From positions 8,432,001 to 8,496,000 of the forward strand of contig NZ_CP108131.1 in NCBI RefSeq assembly GCF_036203305.1: a stretch of DNA of 64,000 bases. Direction: 5' to 3'. The notes beneath the pieces are model-generated. The model had not been told where the DNA came from and did no database searches. It saw nothing but the letters and a program-made list of their open reading frames with translations. Of the stretch, positions 25,837-34,298 are shown in pieces. The position numbers were made by a program, and so were the translations under genes. Position 1 is the stretch's first letter; each line of letters starts with the position of its first letter. Source of the DNA: Streptomyces sp. NBC_00190. GTDB taxonomy: Bacteria > Actinomycetota > Actinomycetes > Streptomycetales > Streptomycetaceae.

Positions 25837-27195
25837 GTGGGCGTTAAGTCCGGTCTTCCTCGGTTCGTGATCGCTCGATCGTGGGAATGCTCGCCGCCCG
25901 GGCTACCCGGTGGGCATGTCCATGCTGAGATGTGGGGCGTGAAGAGAGAGCCGTACCTCAGTGACTTGTCGGACGGGCAGTGGGCGTTGATCGAGCCGGT
26001 GATCACGGCCTGGAAGCAGGACAGGGTTGCGCGGTCGGCGACCGGGGATCCCGGGTCCTGCGACCTGAGGGAGGTCGTGAACGCGGTCTTCTGCCAGAAC
26101 CGGACGGGCTGTCAGTGGCGATTGCTGCCGCATGGCTTCCCGGCCTGGTCGGCGGTGTTCTACTACTTCGGTTTGTGGCGCCAGGACGGGCTTGACCAGC
26201 GGATCCAGGAGCTCCTGCGCTGCCAGGTGCGGGAGAAGGCCCGCCGATGAGAGGACCCGTCCCTCGTGATCATCGACACCCAGTCCGTCCGCGCCGCGGC
26301 GGATGTCCCCAGGACCACGACGGGGCTGGACGCGAACAAGAAGGTCTCGGGTGGTAAGCGGGGACTGCCCGTCGACGTGCTGGGGCTGATCATCGGTGTC
26401 GTCGTCATGGCCGCGTCCGCGCACGACAATGCCGCCGGCACTGCCCTGCTCGACCAGGCCTCCGAGCGGTGCGGGATGCGCCTGGAGAAGGTGCTGGTGG
26501 ACCAGGGATTCAAGGACGAAGTCATCGTCCACGGCGCCCTGCTGGACATCGACGTCGAGGTTGTCCGCCGCAACCCTGCCGGCCAGGGCAAAGGTTTTGT
26601 CCCGCAGTCGAAGCGGTGGGTGGTCGAGCAGACGAACGGCACGCTGATGCTGCACCGGCGGCTGGCCCGTGAGTACGACCACCGGCCCGACGCCTCCGCC
26701 TCACGCGTCTACTGGGCCTCCACCGCGAACATGGCCCGCCGCCTCACCAACCCCGCCCAGGCCTGGCGCGACACCATCGGGCTGGCCGCGTGAACATCAC
26801 CGAACTCCTGGTGGACCTTCACATCCGGGAGAATGAGGCCACGGCCCGGGCGGACGAACTCCGCAATCAGATCGCGCACTTCACGGCCGCTCTCACCGAG
26901 ACCGAAGCGCATCTTGCGGACCTGGCCACCACCCGCAAGACCATCGCCGAACTCGCACCGACCGGGACCGAACCCGATCCACCCGAGTCGAGCACCGCCT
27001 GCCAAACCATCGTGAACACCTTCAACCAGCACCCCGACCAGGTGTTCCGGGCCCGCGAACTGCACGAACTCCTCGGCATGCCCACCGACGAGGCATCCGT
27101 CAACATCACCCGCAGCCGCCTCGGACGCCTCACCCGCCAAGGCTTCCTCACCCAACCCGGACGCGGCCGCTACCAGAAACGGACTTATCGCCCAC
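25837..27195 (+). mobile_element. IS5-family (ISL2/IS427-like) element with passenger gene, copy B
   Basis: 1,359 bp, nearly identical to copy A (7038-8392) but in opposite orientation and without the four-base deletion. The left end is GTGGGCGTTAAGTCCG. The right end is CGGACTTATCGCCCAC, with one A-to-T change relative to the other three ends. The flanks are TGA on the left and TCA on the right, so no exact target duplication. It truncated the 5' end of the membrane-protein gene that follows. Confidence 0.88.
25930..26793 (+). CDS. IS5-family transposase copy B, interrupted by an in-frame UGA
   Basis: The N-terminal domain starts at ATG 25930 (WGVKREPYLSDLSDGQWALI, VFCQNRTGCQWRLLP, WSAVFYYFGLWRQDGL) and ends at TGA 26248-26250 after REKARR. 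The same frame goes straight on as EDPSLVIIDTQSV (Asp of the DDE triad), NKKVSGGKRGLPVDVLGLII, LVDQGFKDE (second Asp) and VVEQTNGTLMLHRRLAREYD (Glu) to TGA 26791-26793. A GTG at 26266 could start the second half separately. Copy A has the same TGA, so the stop predates duplication of the element. Stop readthrough, or two chains that assemble, would each explain how the element could still move. Otherwise both copies were mobilised in trans. Confidence 0.7.
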
Positions 27196-27242
27196 TCAGA
27201 TCTCTCTCCAACCTTCAGGTGAGGTCACACCACGCCTGTTAG
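26790..27242 (+). CDS. IS-borne passenger protein, stop codon lost into flanking DNA
   Basis: Identical in its body to the 132-residue protein of copy A: a coiled coil, then a winged helix ending PGRGRYQKRT. The GTG start overlaps the transposase stop (GTGA). In copy A the next codon is TAA, formed by the inverted repeat CTTAACGCC. Here the repeat reads CTTATCGCC, so translation continues 18 residues through the end of the element (YRPLRSLSNLQVRSHHAC) to a TAG outside it. The tail is accidental and probably harmless. Confidence 0.72.
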   Translation: MNITELLVDLHIRENEATARADELRNQIAHFTAALTETEAHLADLATTRKTIAELAPTGTEPDPPESSTACQTIVNTFNQHPDQVFRARELHELLGMPTDEASVNITRSRLGRLTRQGFLTQPGRGRYQKRTYRPLRSLSNLQVRSHHAC

Positions 27243-27799
27243 AAGTCCACGATGACGCAGTCACGGACCACGACAGGACCAGACACCACATCAGCTGGGC
27301 TCCGTTCGCGATCGCGGTCCCCGGAGCCCTCATGGGTTCGGTATTCGCCGCGCAGCCGTTCGCGATGAGGGTGGGTGCCGCTCTCAGCGGCGGGCTGTCA
27401 CACCTGATGCTCGCCGCCCTCGACCGAAGGGAACTGGCGAACTTCCAGGCGCAGCGCAAGGTCTACACGGAGCAGCCCTGGCAGGTATGGCCATGCCGCA
27501 TCGAGGCAGTGTGGGGGGAATCGGAACGCCGCCTGCTGCTCCTCGCCCCCGACGGGACAGCGGCCGCGGCATACAAGGTCTGGTCCCGGATTCGGCGTGG
27601 CTGAACATGACAGACGGACGCGGGCTCGTCTGGCTGGCCGGAGACCTCCGCTTCGGCGCACTGCTCGCCACGCCCGGCGGCGAGCCCTTCTGGTGGATGC
27701 ACCCAGCCCCCTACCCGCCGCAGCCGGCCTGTCCGACGACGTCCAAGCAGCACTCACCCGCGGAGCCATGCAATTCGCCTTCGACCAATGGCTGCAATA
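27196..27799 (+). pseudogene. Membrane-protein gene remnant between two insertion sequences
   Basis: The frame enters from the IS5-family end without a start (EVTPRLLEVHDDAVTDHDR) and includes a TTA codon at 27239-27241. It encodes a hydrophobic segment ISWAPFAIAVPGALMGSVFA, then AALSGGLSHLMLAALDRREL, VWPCRIEAVWGESERRLLLL and APDGTAAAAYK. It then needs two frame changes: WLNMTDGRGLVWLAGDLRFG and ALLATPGGEPFWWMHPAP are read in a second frame, LSDDVQAALTRGAMQFAFDQ in a third. The stop falls in the first bases of IS630 copy C. A hypothetical actinobacterial membrane protein, now dead. Confidence 0.65.
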
Positions 27800-28952
27800 C
27801 TGACTTCGGCTTTTCAAGGTGAGGCTGGTGCGTCGAGGGTGAGGCCGGTGCCGGCTATGAAGCCGTCGAGTGTGTGGGGCCGGTATTGAAGGCGTTTGAG
27901 TCGGTTGCGGACGAGTACTTCGAGGCGGTCGAGTGCCATGACGGCGAGGTTGGCGAGGCTGCGTTTGACGTGTGCCCAGACGCCTTCGACGGGGTTCAGG
28001 TCGGGTGAGTAGGCGGGCAGCAGGAAGACTGTCAGCCACTCACGCTCGGCCACGAATTCCTGCATCCTGCGGGAGACGTGGGTGTTCAGCCGGTCCCAGA
28101 CCAGCACGATCGGCGCCCTGACCAGCTGGTGGACTCCGTCGACCAGAGCGATGAAGTCCCGCTCGCCCATGCTGCGACGTGTTCCTTTGCCGGCGGGGTG
28201 GGTCCGAACGCGGTGACACAGCCGGGTCCGCATCGCGATCAGCCCGGCCACCGACAGCCGTCCCGAACGGCGACCGCTGACTGTCACGACCGGGGTGATA
28301 TGCGCCGGCCCCAGGTCCGTCCCCGGGGCGGCCGTCGGGTGAAGCCGGCTTCGTCCTCGAAGCAGACGTAGCCCCCGCAGGCCGCCCGGGCCCTTTTACC
28401 TCCGCCCAGGTCGCCTCCCGCCACACGGTGACGGCCTGCTCGTCGCGTTCGGCCACCCGCCGCGCGGGCACCTGCGGACTGAAGCCGAGCCGGTGCATCA
28501 ACCGGGTGGCACCCGAGACGCTGTAGGAAATGTGGAACTTCCTGCCGATCAGCGTGGCCACCCTCGATGCGGTCCACACCTGATCCTCCACCCAGCCGTG
28601 CGCGGCCGGACCCTCCTCCAGATACACGGCCAGCTTCTCCAGACACCGCGGGGACAGCCGGCACCGACTCCCGCTCGGACCGCGGGAGGCCAGAGCCTCA
28701 ACACCGCCGTCCCGCCACAACTGATGCCACTGATAAGCCGACTTCACGCTCACCCGCAGCCGCCGGGCGACTTCCGACGGCTTGACCTGTTGCTCGAACA
28801 GCTCAGCCGCCTGCATCCGTACCGTCTCCCGGCGCTGACGCCCCGCAGGGGTCAGCCCACCCCCATCCGCGTATCTCACACACCACGGATACAGCCACCC
28901 GCCCACACCCATCAGGCACTTCGCAACAATTCACCCAACGAGCTGAAGTCGG
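27800..28952 (-). mobile_element. IS630-family element, copy C
   Basis: 1,153 bp flanked by TA (27798-27799 and 28953-28954). The ends are imperfect inverted repeats: CTGACTTCGGC at the left, and CCGACTTCAGC when the right end is read inward. A different subtype from copies A and B, with clearly lower protein similarity, but sharing their tips and two-frame coding plan. Confidence 0.85.
27814..28912 (-). pseudogene. IS630-family transposase C, two frame changes
   Basis: Frame 1 starts at 28912 and carries the HTH: QVKPSEVARRLRVSVKSAYQ. At GGTAAAAGGGCCC (about 28391-28403) the sequence moves to the -1 frame, with VCFEDEAGFTRRPP holding the first Asp. This is the same place where copies A and B change frame, and A4G3 is a plausible slippery run. 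A second break, near 28300, is needed to reach VLVWDRLNTHVSRRMQEF and LPAYSPDLNPVEGVWAHVKR. That second break is not shared with the other copies and looks like damage, so this copy is probably inactive. Confidence 0.8.
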
Positions 28953-28963
28953 TAAGAAACGGC

Positions 28964-29554
28964 CTAACGGCGGACCGACCGCCAGATGTGTTCGGGCAGC
29001 GCGTTGGCGGCTTCCTCCAGGTCCAGGTCCCCTACGGTGAGCCAGCGGCGGACAACACCGATAACCGGCCCCAGCACGAGGGATTCGATCACGGGGGTGG
29101 AGAGTTTGGCGAGTTCGCCGGATTCCTGGTGCGCGTGGATCCAGAGGGCGATCGGTGTCAGCCGAGCTTCCTGGGAGTCACGGATCTCCCGCGCGTGGGC
29201 CATGCCTTCACGATCCGCGGTGACGGAGTGCAAGAGACGGGCTGAGTCCGGATGGGCCTGCGCGAAGCCCAAGTAGGCCAGGACAACGGCGTGGATACCG
29301 GAACGGGCGTCTGTTGCCTGGACCAACGCTGTCACCAGAGTCTTCAGAAGCTGCTCCAACGAGCGCTGCGCGAGTACGGCGACCACGCCGTCGAGACTGC
29401 CGAAGTGGTGGTAGATGCTTCCGGAACTGACCCCGCTGGCTTTGGTGATGGCGCCGACGGTGAGACCGGCTTCCCCTGACGAGGCATAGAGGCACAGCGC
29501 TGCGTCCAGGACCTGTTCGACGGTGGCTTCGCCGCGTTGTTGCTTCGGGCTCAT
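28964..29554 (-). CDS. TetR-family transcriptional regulator
   Basis: 196 residues if started at ATG 29552-29554 (MSPKQQRGEATVEQVLDAAL), with GAGGA about ten bases upstream. The frame is open to 29629 but that part lacks the family start. The N-terminal HTH is GLTVGAITKASGVSSGSIYH then HFGSLDGVVAVLAQR, a canonical TetR helix pair. The rest is the helical ligand-binding and dimer domain. It ends 12 bp before IS630 copy C. Upstream is an AT-rich stretch with the palindrome TTTCTAGAAA, a likely operator. The target may be itself or the divergent propeller operon at 29907. Confidence 0.87.
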   Translation of the reverse strand: MSPKQQRGEATVEQVLDAALCLYASSGEAGLTVGAITKASGVSSGSIYHHFGSLDGVVAVLAQRSLEQLLKTLVTALVQATDARSGIHAVVLAYLGFAQAHPDSARLLHSVTADREGMAHAREIRDSQEARLTPIALWIHAHQESGELAKLSTPVIESLVLGPVIGVVRRWLTVGDLDLEEAANALPEHIWRSVRR

Positions 29555-29634
29555 CGAGCAGGCGTCCTCGGTCTCGTACCGGCAGATCTCTGTGTTCCGA
29601 GTCGCGTACAGCCTAGGACACCTTTTCAAATTTA

Positions 29635-29644
29635 TTTCTAGAAA
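29635..29644. promoter_or_regulatory. AT-rich promoter region with palindrome TTTCTAGAAA
   Basis: Perfect 10-bp palindrome in an unusually AT-rich stretch (29624-29644) directly upstream of the TetR gene and facing the propeller operon. A reasonable operator or promoter core for the divergent genes. Confidence 0.45.
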
Positions 29645-29906
29645 GACTTCCAGTTCTTGAGGCGGGGTCCCACACTGGGCTTCGTGCCGGACACGAATAC
29701 GCCTGTGATGCAGAGCCGCCGCGTGGCAACGGGTGCGATCGCCAGTGCGGTGGATCCGCTTGACCGATCCCCGAACGCAGTCGCCGCGGCCGCGCCGACG
29801 AGGCGGCAGCGGAGCGGCCGGTGGATCGGTCGTTGGATCGTCTGTGCGGTCACGCGAGGGCGCTCCGACTCAAGGCGTCGGCTGCTGGGCATACGGGGGG
29901 TTGTCG

Positions 29907-30170
29907 ATGGGTGTGCGAAGGTTGGACCAGCTCTACACACGCGGTGAGTTACCCGGCCGGATGTGCGGGGGCTGCAGCCAAGTGATCGGGCGCAGGAACA
30001 GGTTCACGCTGCGGTACGCACGGCGTGGCGTCCTCCGTGCGGCTCTGCCCCTTGCTCAAGCTCGCGGCGACGGCGTTCTGAACCTTGTCGGCCTCCTGGC
30101 TGCCCACGCTCCGCCACGCCGACCCGTGTTCCCGGGCACGTCCCGGAACCTGTCGCGGACCGCCCGGTGA
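29907..30170 (+). CDS. Small ORF coupled to the propeller lipoprotein gene
   Basis: 87 residues from ATG 29907, with GGGGGG about 8-13 bases upstream. It begins MGVRRLDQLYTRGELPGRMC and GGCSQVIGRRNRFTLRYARR, with a C..C pair, and ends in a basic, proline-rich tail. No family is recognised. Its TGA overlaps the GTG at 30167 (GTGA), the translational coupling expected of an operon, which is the main reason to call it. It could instead be a non-coding leader. Confidence 0.4.
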   Translation: MGVRRLDQLYTRGELPGRMCGGCSQVIGRRNRFTLRYARRGVLRAALPLAQARGDGVLNLVGLLAAHAPPRRPVFPGTSRNLSRTAR

Positions 30171-31336
30171 GGCCGGGACACCTCAGTCGGCGGACACTGC
30201 TGCGGCTGGGCGTCGGAGCGGGCGCTGCGGTCACCGTCGCCAGCTGCAGGAGCGTCGGCGGGAGAGACGGCAGCAGTCCCAGCAGCAGCGGTAGCGGCGG
30301 TGCGGCCCCTTCGTGGCATACGTGGCGACACGCCACCGGTGGCTGGGTCCAAGCGTCACCGGCAGTAGCCGACGGGGTGGTGTACATCGGCAGCCACGAC
30401 AAGAGCCTCTACGCGCTGGATGCGAGCACCGGCGCCCTGCATTGGGCCTTCGCCACCGGCGACTCGGTTCAATCGTCGGCTGCGGTGGCCGACGGGGTAG
30501 TGTACTTCGGCAGCCACGACACGAACCTGTACGCGGTGGACGCGGCCACCGGGCTCAAGAGGTGGTCCTTTCCCACCCGCAGCTGGGTCGCCTCGTCGCC
30601 CGTGGTGGCCGACGGGGTGGTATATGTCGGCAGCCACGACGCGAACGTGTACGCCATCGACGCCGCCACGTGCACCAAGAAGTGGGCCTTTCCCACCGGA
30701 AAATGGATCCCATCGTCTCCAGCAATCGCGGACGGGGTTCTGTACATCGGCAGCATGGACGGGAACGTGTACGCCATCGACGCCGCCACCGGCACCAAAA
30801 AGTGGGGCTTCCCCACCGGGGAATACGTCACCGCGTCTCCAGCGGTGGTCGACGGGGTGGTGTACATCGGGGGCCGCAACGGGAACCTGTACGCGCTGGA
30901 CGCCGCCACCGGTAGCAAGAAGTGGGCCTTCACCACCGGGGGATGGATCAGCTGGACCCCCGCAGTCGTTGATGGGGCGGTGTACTTCGGTGAGGGCAGG
31001 GACGTGTACGCCTTAGACGCCGCGACCGGCACCCAGAAGTGGGGCTTCAGGACACGTGGCGCGATCATGTCATCGCTGGCCATGGTCGGCGGGGTGGTGT
31101 ACGTCGGCAGCCTCGACAAGAGCGTGTACGCCCTCGATGCCGCCAACGGCACCAAGAAGTGGGCGTTCACCACCGAGCAAGAGATCCACTCGTCCCCGAC
31201 CGTCGTCGGCGGACTCGTGTACGTCGGCAGCAACGACGGGAACGTGTACGCCCTCGACGCGGCGACCGGCGCGGGACCGGCGTTGCCCTCTCCAACCGCC
31301 GCTGCGCCGGCGGAGACACCCACGGCCTGGACCTGA
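30167..31336 (+). CDS. Exported PQQ-type beta-propeller lipoprotein
   Basis: 389 residues from GTG 30167. The N-terminus VRPGHLSRRTLLRLGVGAGA then AVTVASCRS combines a twin-arginine motif (SRRTLLRL) with a lipobox (VASC), so it should be Tat-exported and lipid-anchored. A Ser/Gly linker follows. Then come eight repeats of about 40 residues of the type W.F.TG....SSPAVADGVVYVGS.D.N.YALDAATG.KK, each ending at the Trp of the next blade, giving an eight-bladed propeller. Repeats are similar at DNA level too. This is the BamB/PQQ-like scaffold fold; the PQQ ligands of dehydrogenases are absent. It lies 140 bp before a membrane protein and, beyond that, a second exported propeller, suggesting a surface complex. 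Confidence 0.82.
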   Translation: MRPGHLSRRTLLRLGVGAGAAVTVASCRSVGGRDGSSPSSSGSGGAAPSWHTWRHATGGWVQASPAVADGVVYIGSHDKSLYALDASTGALHWAFATGDSVQSSAAVADGVVYFGSHDTNLYAVDAATGLKRWSFPTRSWVASSPVVADGVVYVGSHDANVYAIDAATCTKKWAFPTGKWIPSSPAIADGVLYIGSMDGNVYAIDAATGTKKWGFPTGEYVTASPAVVDGVVYIGGRNGNLYALDAATGSKKWAFTTGGWISWTPAVVDGAVYFGEGRDVYALDAATGTQKWGFRTRGAIMSSLAMVGGVVYVGSLDKSVYALDAANGTKKWAFTTEQEIHSSPTVVGGLVYVGSNDGNVYALDAATGAGPALPSPTAAAPAETPTAWT

Positions 31337-31476
31337 GAAAGAGAGGCCGAGACGGTTCGGTCGACGAAGCGGCGGCCCGGTCACCCTGCCCGGTACCGCC
31401 GACGCGGAGCCGCGAACTTGCGCCGAGCGGCTAACGAAGACGCTTATACGACCACATTGGAATTTCGGGGGACTCC

Positions 31477-32625
31477 ATGGCTACCACTCCACCCACTCCA
31501 CCGCCGCCTCCCAGCTCAGGTACACCGGACCGCTCAGAAGGAACCCCTGCGCCGGCCCCGACCACGCCAGCCAATCCGATCCACAACGGGGCTCCGACGG
31601 CGGACTCGGGGGAGCCTGCACCGCCGCCCGGTCCGACCGCCTGGCACGCGTTGGCCGATGACCGTCTGCCGGGGTTCCGGGGGCTCCCGCCGAAGCACCG
31701 GGCGCTGTACGCGGCGGTCGCGGCTGCCGTGATCGTGGGAGGGATCCTGTTCGGATACTACGCGAACTTCGGCCTGGATCAAGCCACGTCTACCGACCGG
31801 GCGCGCGCGGACAAGAACGCGGAGAAGACCGTCGACCGCGAGCAACCCGCCTTCGTCTCCACCATCACCCCGCCCGACTATGAACAAGAGGGGTTCGATC
31901 CGATCATGTTCGTCTTGGACAGGCCCCTGACCGCAGGTGAGCAGGCCACCCTCACAAGCCTCAGCGGCGGTAAGCCGAAGGAAGTCTGGGCGTTCATGAA
32001 ATCCCTCGGCGGGCGGATCATCCAGTATCCCCCGGTCCTCCACAAGCCCTTGGCGGGCAGCCATCAGTTTCCCCGGGGCATCAACGCCCAGACGTTCGAC
32101 CTGAACCTGAACAGCGACCGTGACGCCGGACTCACCATCAACAGCATGACCGCGGTCAAGGACACGTGCACCGCACCGACCGCGCAGACGGTGGTCGACA
32201 TCCCCCCGGCCGGCTCCAACATCCGCCCGGGCCTGCTGTGGGACATGCCCGGCGGCCTGGCGGACAAGCCGACGGGGCCCTACGTCCTCGACGAGGGTGA
32301 CGACCAGGGCCAGTTCTACTTCCGCCACAACGCCATCGACCTGGGCAACGGCCAGTCGAACATGGCCCTGCGGGTCCAGTCCCTGGTCGCCGATCAGACG
32401 TGCAAGTGGCACATCACCGCCTCGTATACCGATACCACCGGGCAGCACGATCAGCGCATCCCGACGGGCGCGGCCACCATCACCACGGAGGCGGTGCCAC
32501 CGAACCCGGTCCAGTACTTCGGGCACGTCATCTCCCAAGGCTGGGGTTGCATCGGTGAGATGAGCCAGCAGGGCTGCACCGCCACGAAGACTCTAGAACG
32601 CGTACGACCAGGTGAGGGCAACTGA
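31477..32625 (+). CDS. Single-span membrane protein with large outer domain
   Basis: 382 residues from ATG 31477, with GGGGGA upstream. The first 70 residues are a Pro/Thr-rich cytoplasmic tail. One transmembrane helix lies at about 76-96 (ALYAAVAAAVIVGGILFGYY). The outer domain has SLGGRIIQYPPVLHKPLAGS, QTFDLNLNSDRDAGLTINSM and KWHITASYTDTTGQHDQRI, with cysteines in the C-terminal part (DTCTAPT, DQTCKWH, GWGCIGEMSQQGC) that could form disulphides. No named family is recognised. Between two exported propeller proteins in the same direction, it is likely part of the same envelope unit. Confidence 0.65.
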   Translation: MATTPPTPPPPPSSGTPDRSEGTPAPAPTTPANPIHNGAPTADSGEPAPPPGPTAWHALADDRLPGFRGLPPKHRALYAAVAAAVIVGGILFGYYANFGLDQATSTDRARADKNAEKTVDREQPAFVSTITPPDYEQEGFDPIMFVLDRPLTAGEQATLTSLSGGKPKEVWAFMKSLGGRIIQYPPVLHKPLAGSHQFPRGINAQTFDLNLNSDRDAGLTINSMTAVKDTCTAPTAQTVVDIPPAGSNIRPGLLWDMPGGLADKPTGPYVLDEGDDQGQFYFRHNAIDLGNGQSNMALRVQSLVADQTCKWHITASYTDTTGQHDQRIPTGAATITTEAVPPNPVQYFGHVISQGWGCIGEMSQQGCTATKTLERVRPGEGN

Positions 32626-32729
32626 ACCAGTGACGCCCCGTCACCGGAGGTGCACGACGCTCCTTCCTGAACGTCATCCAGGGGCCTGCTCCGCTGCGTG
32701 GACCACAACTACAACGATGGGATGTCTCC

Positions 32730-33935
32730 ATGAGTGACCGTTCAGGAGAGGCGGATCCGCGCCAGGCGAATCGAATGCGGCGACGGGCCTTCCTGGCAGC
32801 CGGCGTGGGGGCGGCCGGAGCCGTGGCTGTTCCCCTGGGAATCCGGCTCGGCTCCGGCTCGGGCAGCGGGGGAGACGGGGGCGGGCCGACGGGAGGGAAA
32901 CCTGCCAGGGGAGGACCTGCCGGTGTGGAACTCGCGCCGTCGGCGACGATCGAGGTTGACGCGGCCAACCTGAGCCCATACCTCGCGTACAGCCCTGACG
33001 GGAAGCTGTTGGCCGTTGCTCTCAAGACCAGCGTCACGCTGTTGGACGCAGTATCCGGGGCGCACATCGCCGCACTGACAGCGAAGGACCTGATGATGAC
33101 CCAGGATCTCACGTTCGCGGGCGGCCTGCTCGCTCTTGGCTATGTGAAGCCACCGACTTGGGAAAACCACGTAGCAGGGGACGTGGGTGGGATCATGGTC
33201 TGGGACGTTGCCACGCAGCAGGAAGTCGCAGCGATCACCTCACCCTCCGAAGGCCTGGCCCTGGAGGGCATGTCGGCGGTGGCGCTCAGCCCGGACGGCA
33301 GGCTGGTGGCCGGTGCCCGGAACGCGAGCGACGGCATCGGCAAGGTCCCCGTGTGGGACGTACGTTCCGGTGCGCACGTCAAGGACGTGCTGGTCGGAGC
33401 CGGCGAGGGCACCCAAACAAGCAGCGTGCGAAGTGTCGCCTTCAGCCCGGACGGGAAGATCTTGGCCGCAGGACACGGCACGGCACTCAAGGGCGGCGTG
33501 ACCCTGTTCGACACCTCCTCCTGGTCACAGATCGCTGCGCTGCCAGTAGAGGCCGCGACCGCCTTCGGGGTGATCGACCTCGCCTTCACCCCGGACGGCA
33601 AGAGCCTGATCGGGGCCTCCCGAACAATCTCAGTCTGGGACGTCGCCTCACACAAGCTCACCGCCACCATTGGGACCGAGGCCGATGACTACGAGAGCCT
33701 GGCAATGAGCCCGGACGGTTCCTTCGTTGCCGCACCCAGCGGCAGCTCCGAAAACGGAGGCATCACGCTGTGGGCCCTGCCGTCCGGCAAGGAAATCATC
33801 TCCGTGCCGACCGGTCGCAGGCACGCCGCCGACATCGCCCTCCACCCGGACGGCCGCACACTCGCCACCTCTACCTCCGACGGCAAGACGTACTCCACCG
33901 TGCAACTGTGGAAGATCAAGCAGCGGACCGCATGA
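32730..33935 (+). CDS. Exported WD40-like beta-propeller protein
   Basis: 401 residues from ATG 32730. NRMRRRAFLAAGVGAAGAVA is a Tat-like signal. A Gly-rich linker follows. The rest is built from WD40/YVTN-type repeats: YLAYSPDGKLLAVALKTSVT, AVALSPDGRLVAGARNASDG, SVAFSPDGKILAAGHGTALK, DLAFTPDGKSLIGASRTISV then WDVASHK, LAMSPDGSFVAAPSGSSENG, and ALHPDGRTLATSTSDGKTYS-like endings (IALHPDGRTLATS). Six to seven blades. No kinase or enzyme domain is attached, unlike many Streptomyces WD40 proteins. Third gene of the propeller operon; ribosome site weak. Confidence 0.75.
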   Translation: MSDRSGEADPRQANRMRRRAFLAAGVGAAGAVAVPLGIRLGSGSGSGGDGGGPTGGKPARGGPAGVELAPSATIEVDAANLSPYLAYSPDGKLLAVALKTSVTLLDAVSGAHIAALTAKDLMMTQDLTFAGGLLALGYVKPPTWENHVAGDVGGIMVWDVATQQEVAAITSPSEGLALEGMSAVALSPDGRLVAGARNASDGIGKVPVWDVRSGAHVKDVLVGAGEGTQTSSVRSVAFSPDGKILAAGHGTALKGGVTLFDTSSWSQIAALPVEAATAFGVIDLAFTPDGKSLIGASRTISVWDVASHKLTATIGTEADDYESLAMSPDGSFVAAPSGSSENGGITLWALPSGKEIISVPTGRRHAADIALHPDGRTLATSTSDGKTYSTVQLWKIKQRTA

Positions 33936-34298
33936 CCGTGGCAAGCCCGCGCCGAGCACAGCCCGTGCGGATGCTCGGCTCCCTTCACGTCGGGCGTGCC
34001 CGAGTACCTGGCGTGGGGGACACCGGTGGCTACGTTGCTGTACGCCCCGCCTTTGGTATCTGTGCTGCCAGGGAGAGACGTTGTCGCGGGTGGCTACCCG
34101 AGCCAGACGATGTCCAGGATGGACATGTGCCGGTGAGCCGGTTGATCACGTAGATGACGGAGAGCTGTCCTACGGACGCGGCGCGGACGTCTTCGCCTTC
34201 CGCGTCGCGGGTGTTCCACTGGGGCCAGCCCCACGGGGAGCGCACCGCGATGTCCAGGACGTCGCAAACCATCTCCTTCGCGTGCTCGGGGAGCGCGG

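Noticed and set aside
30330..31290. Tandem DNA repeats in the propeller gene as an independent repeat array
   Set aside because: The periodic similarity of about 120 bp is explained by the eight protein blades.
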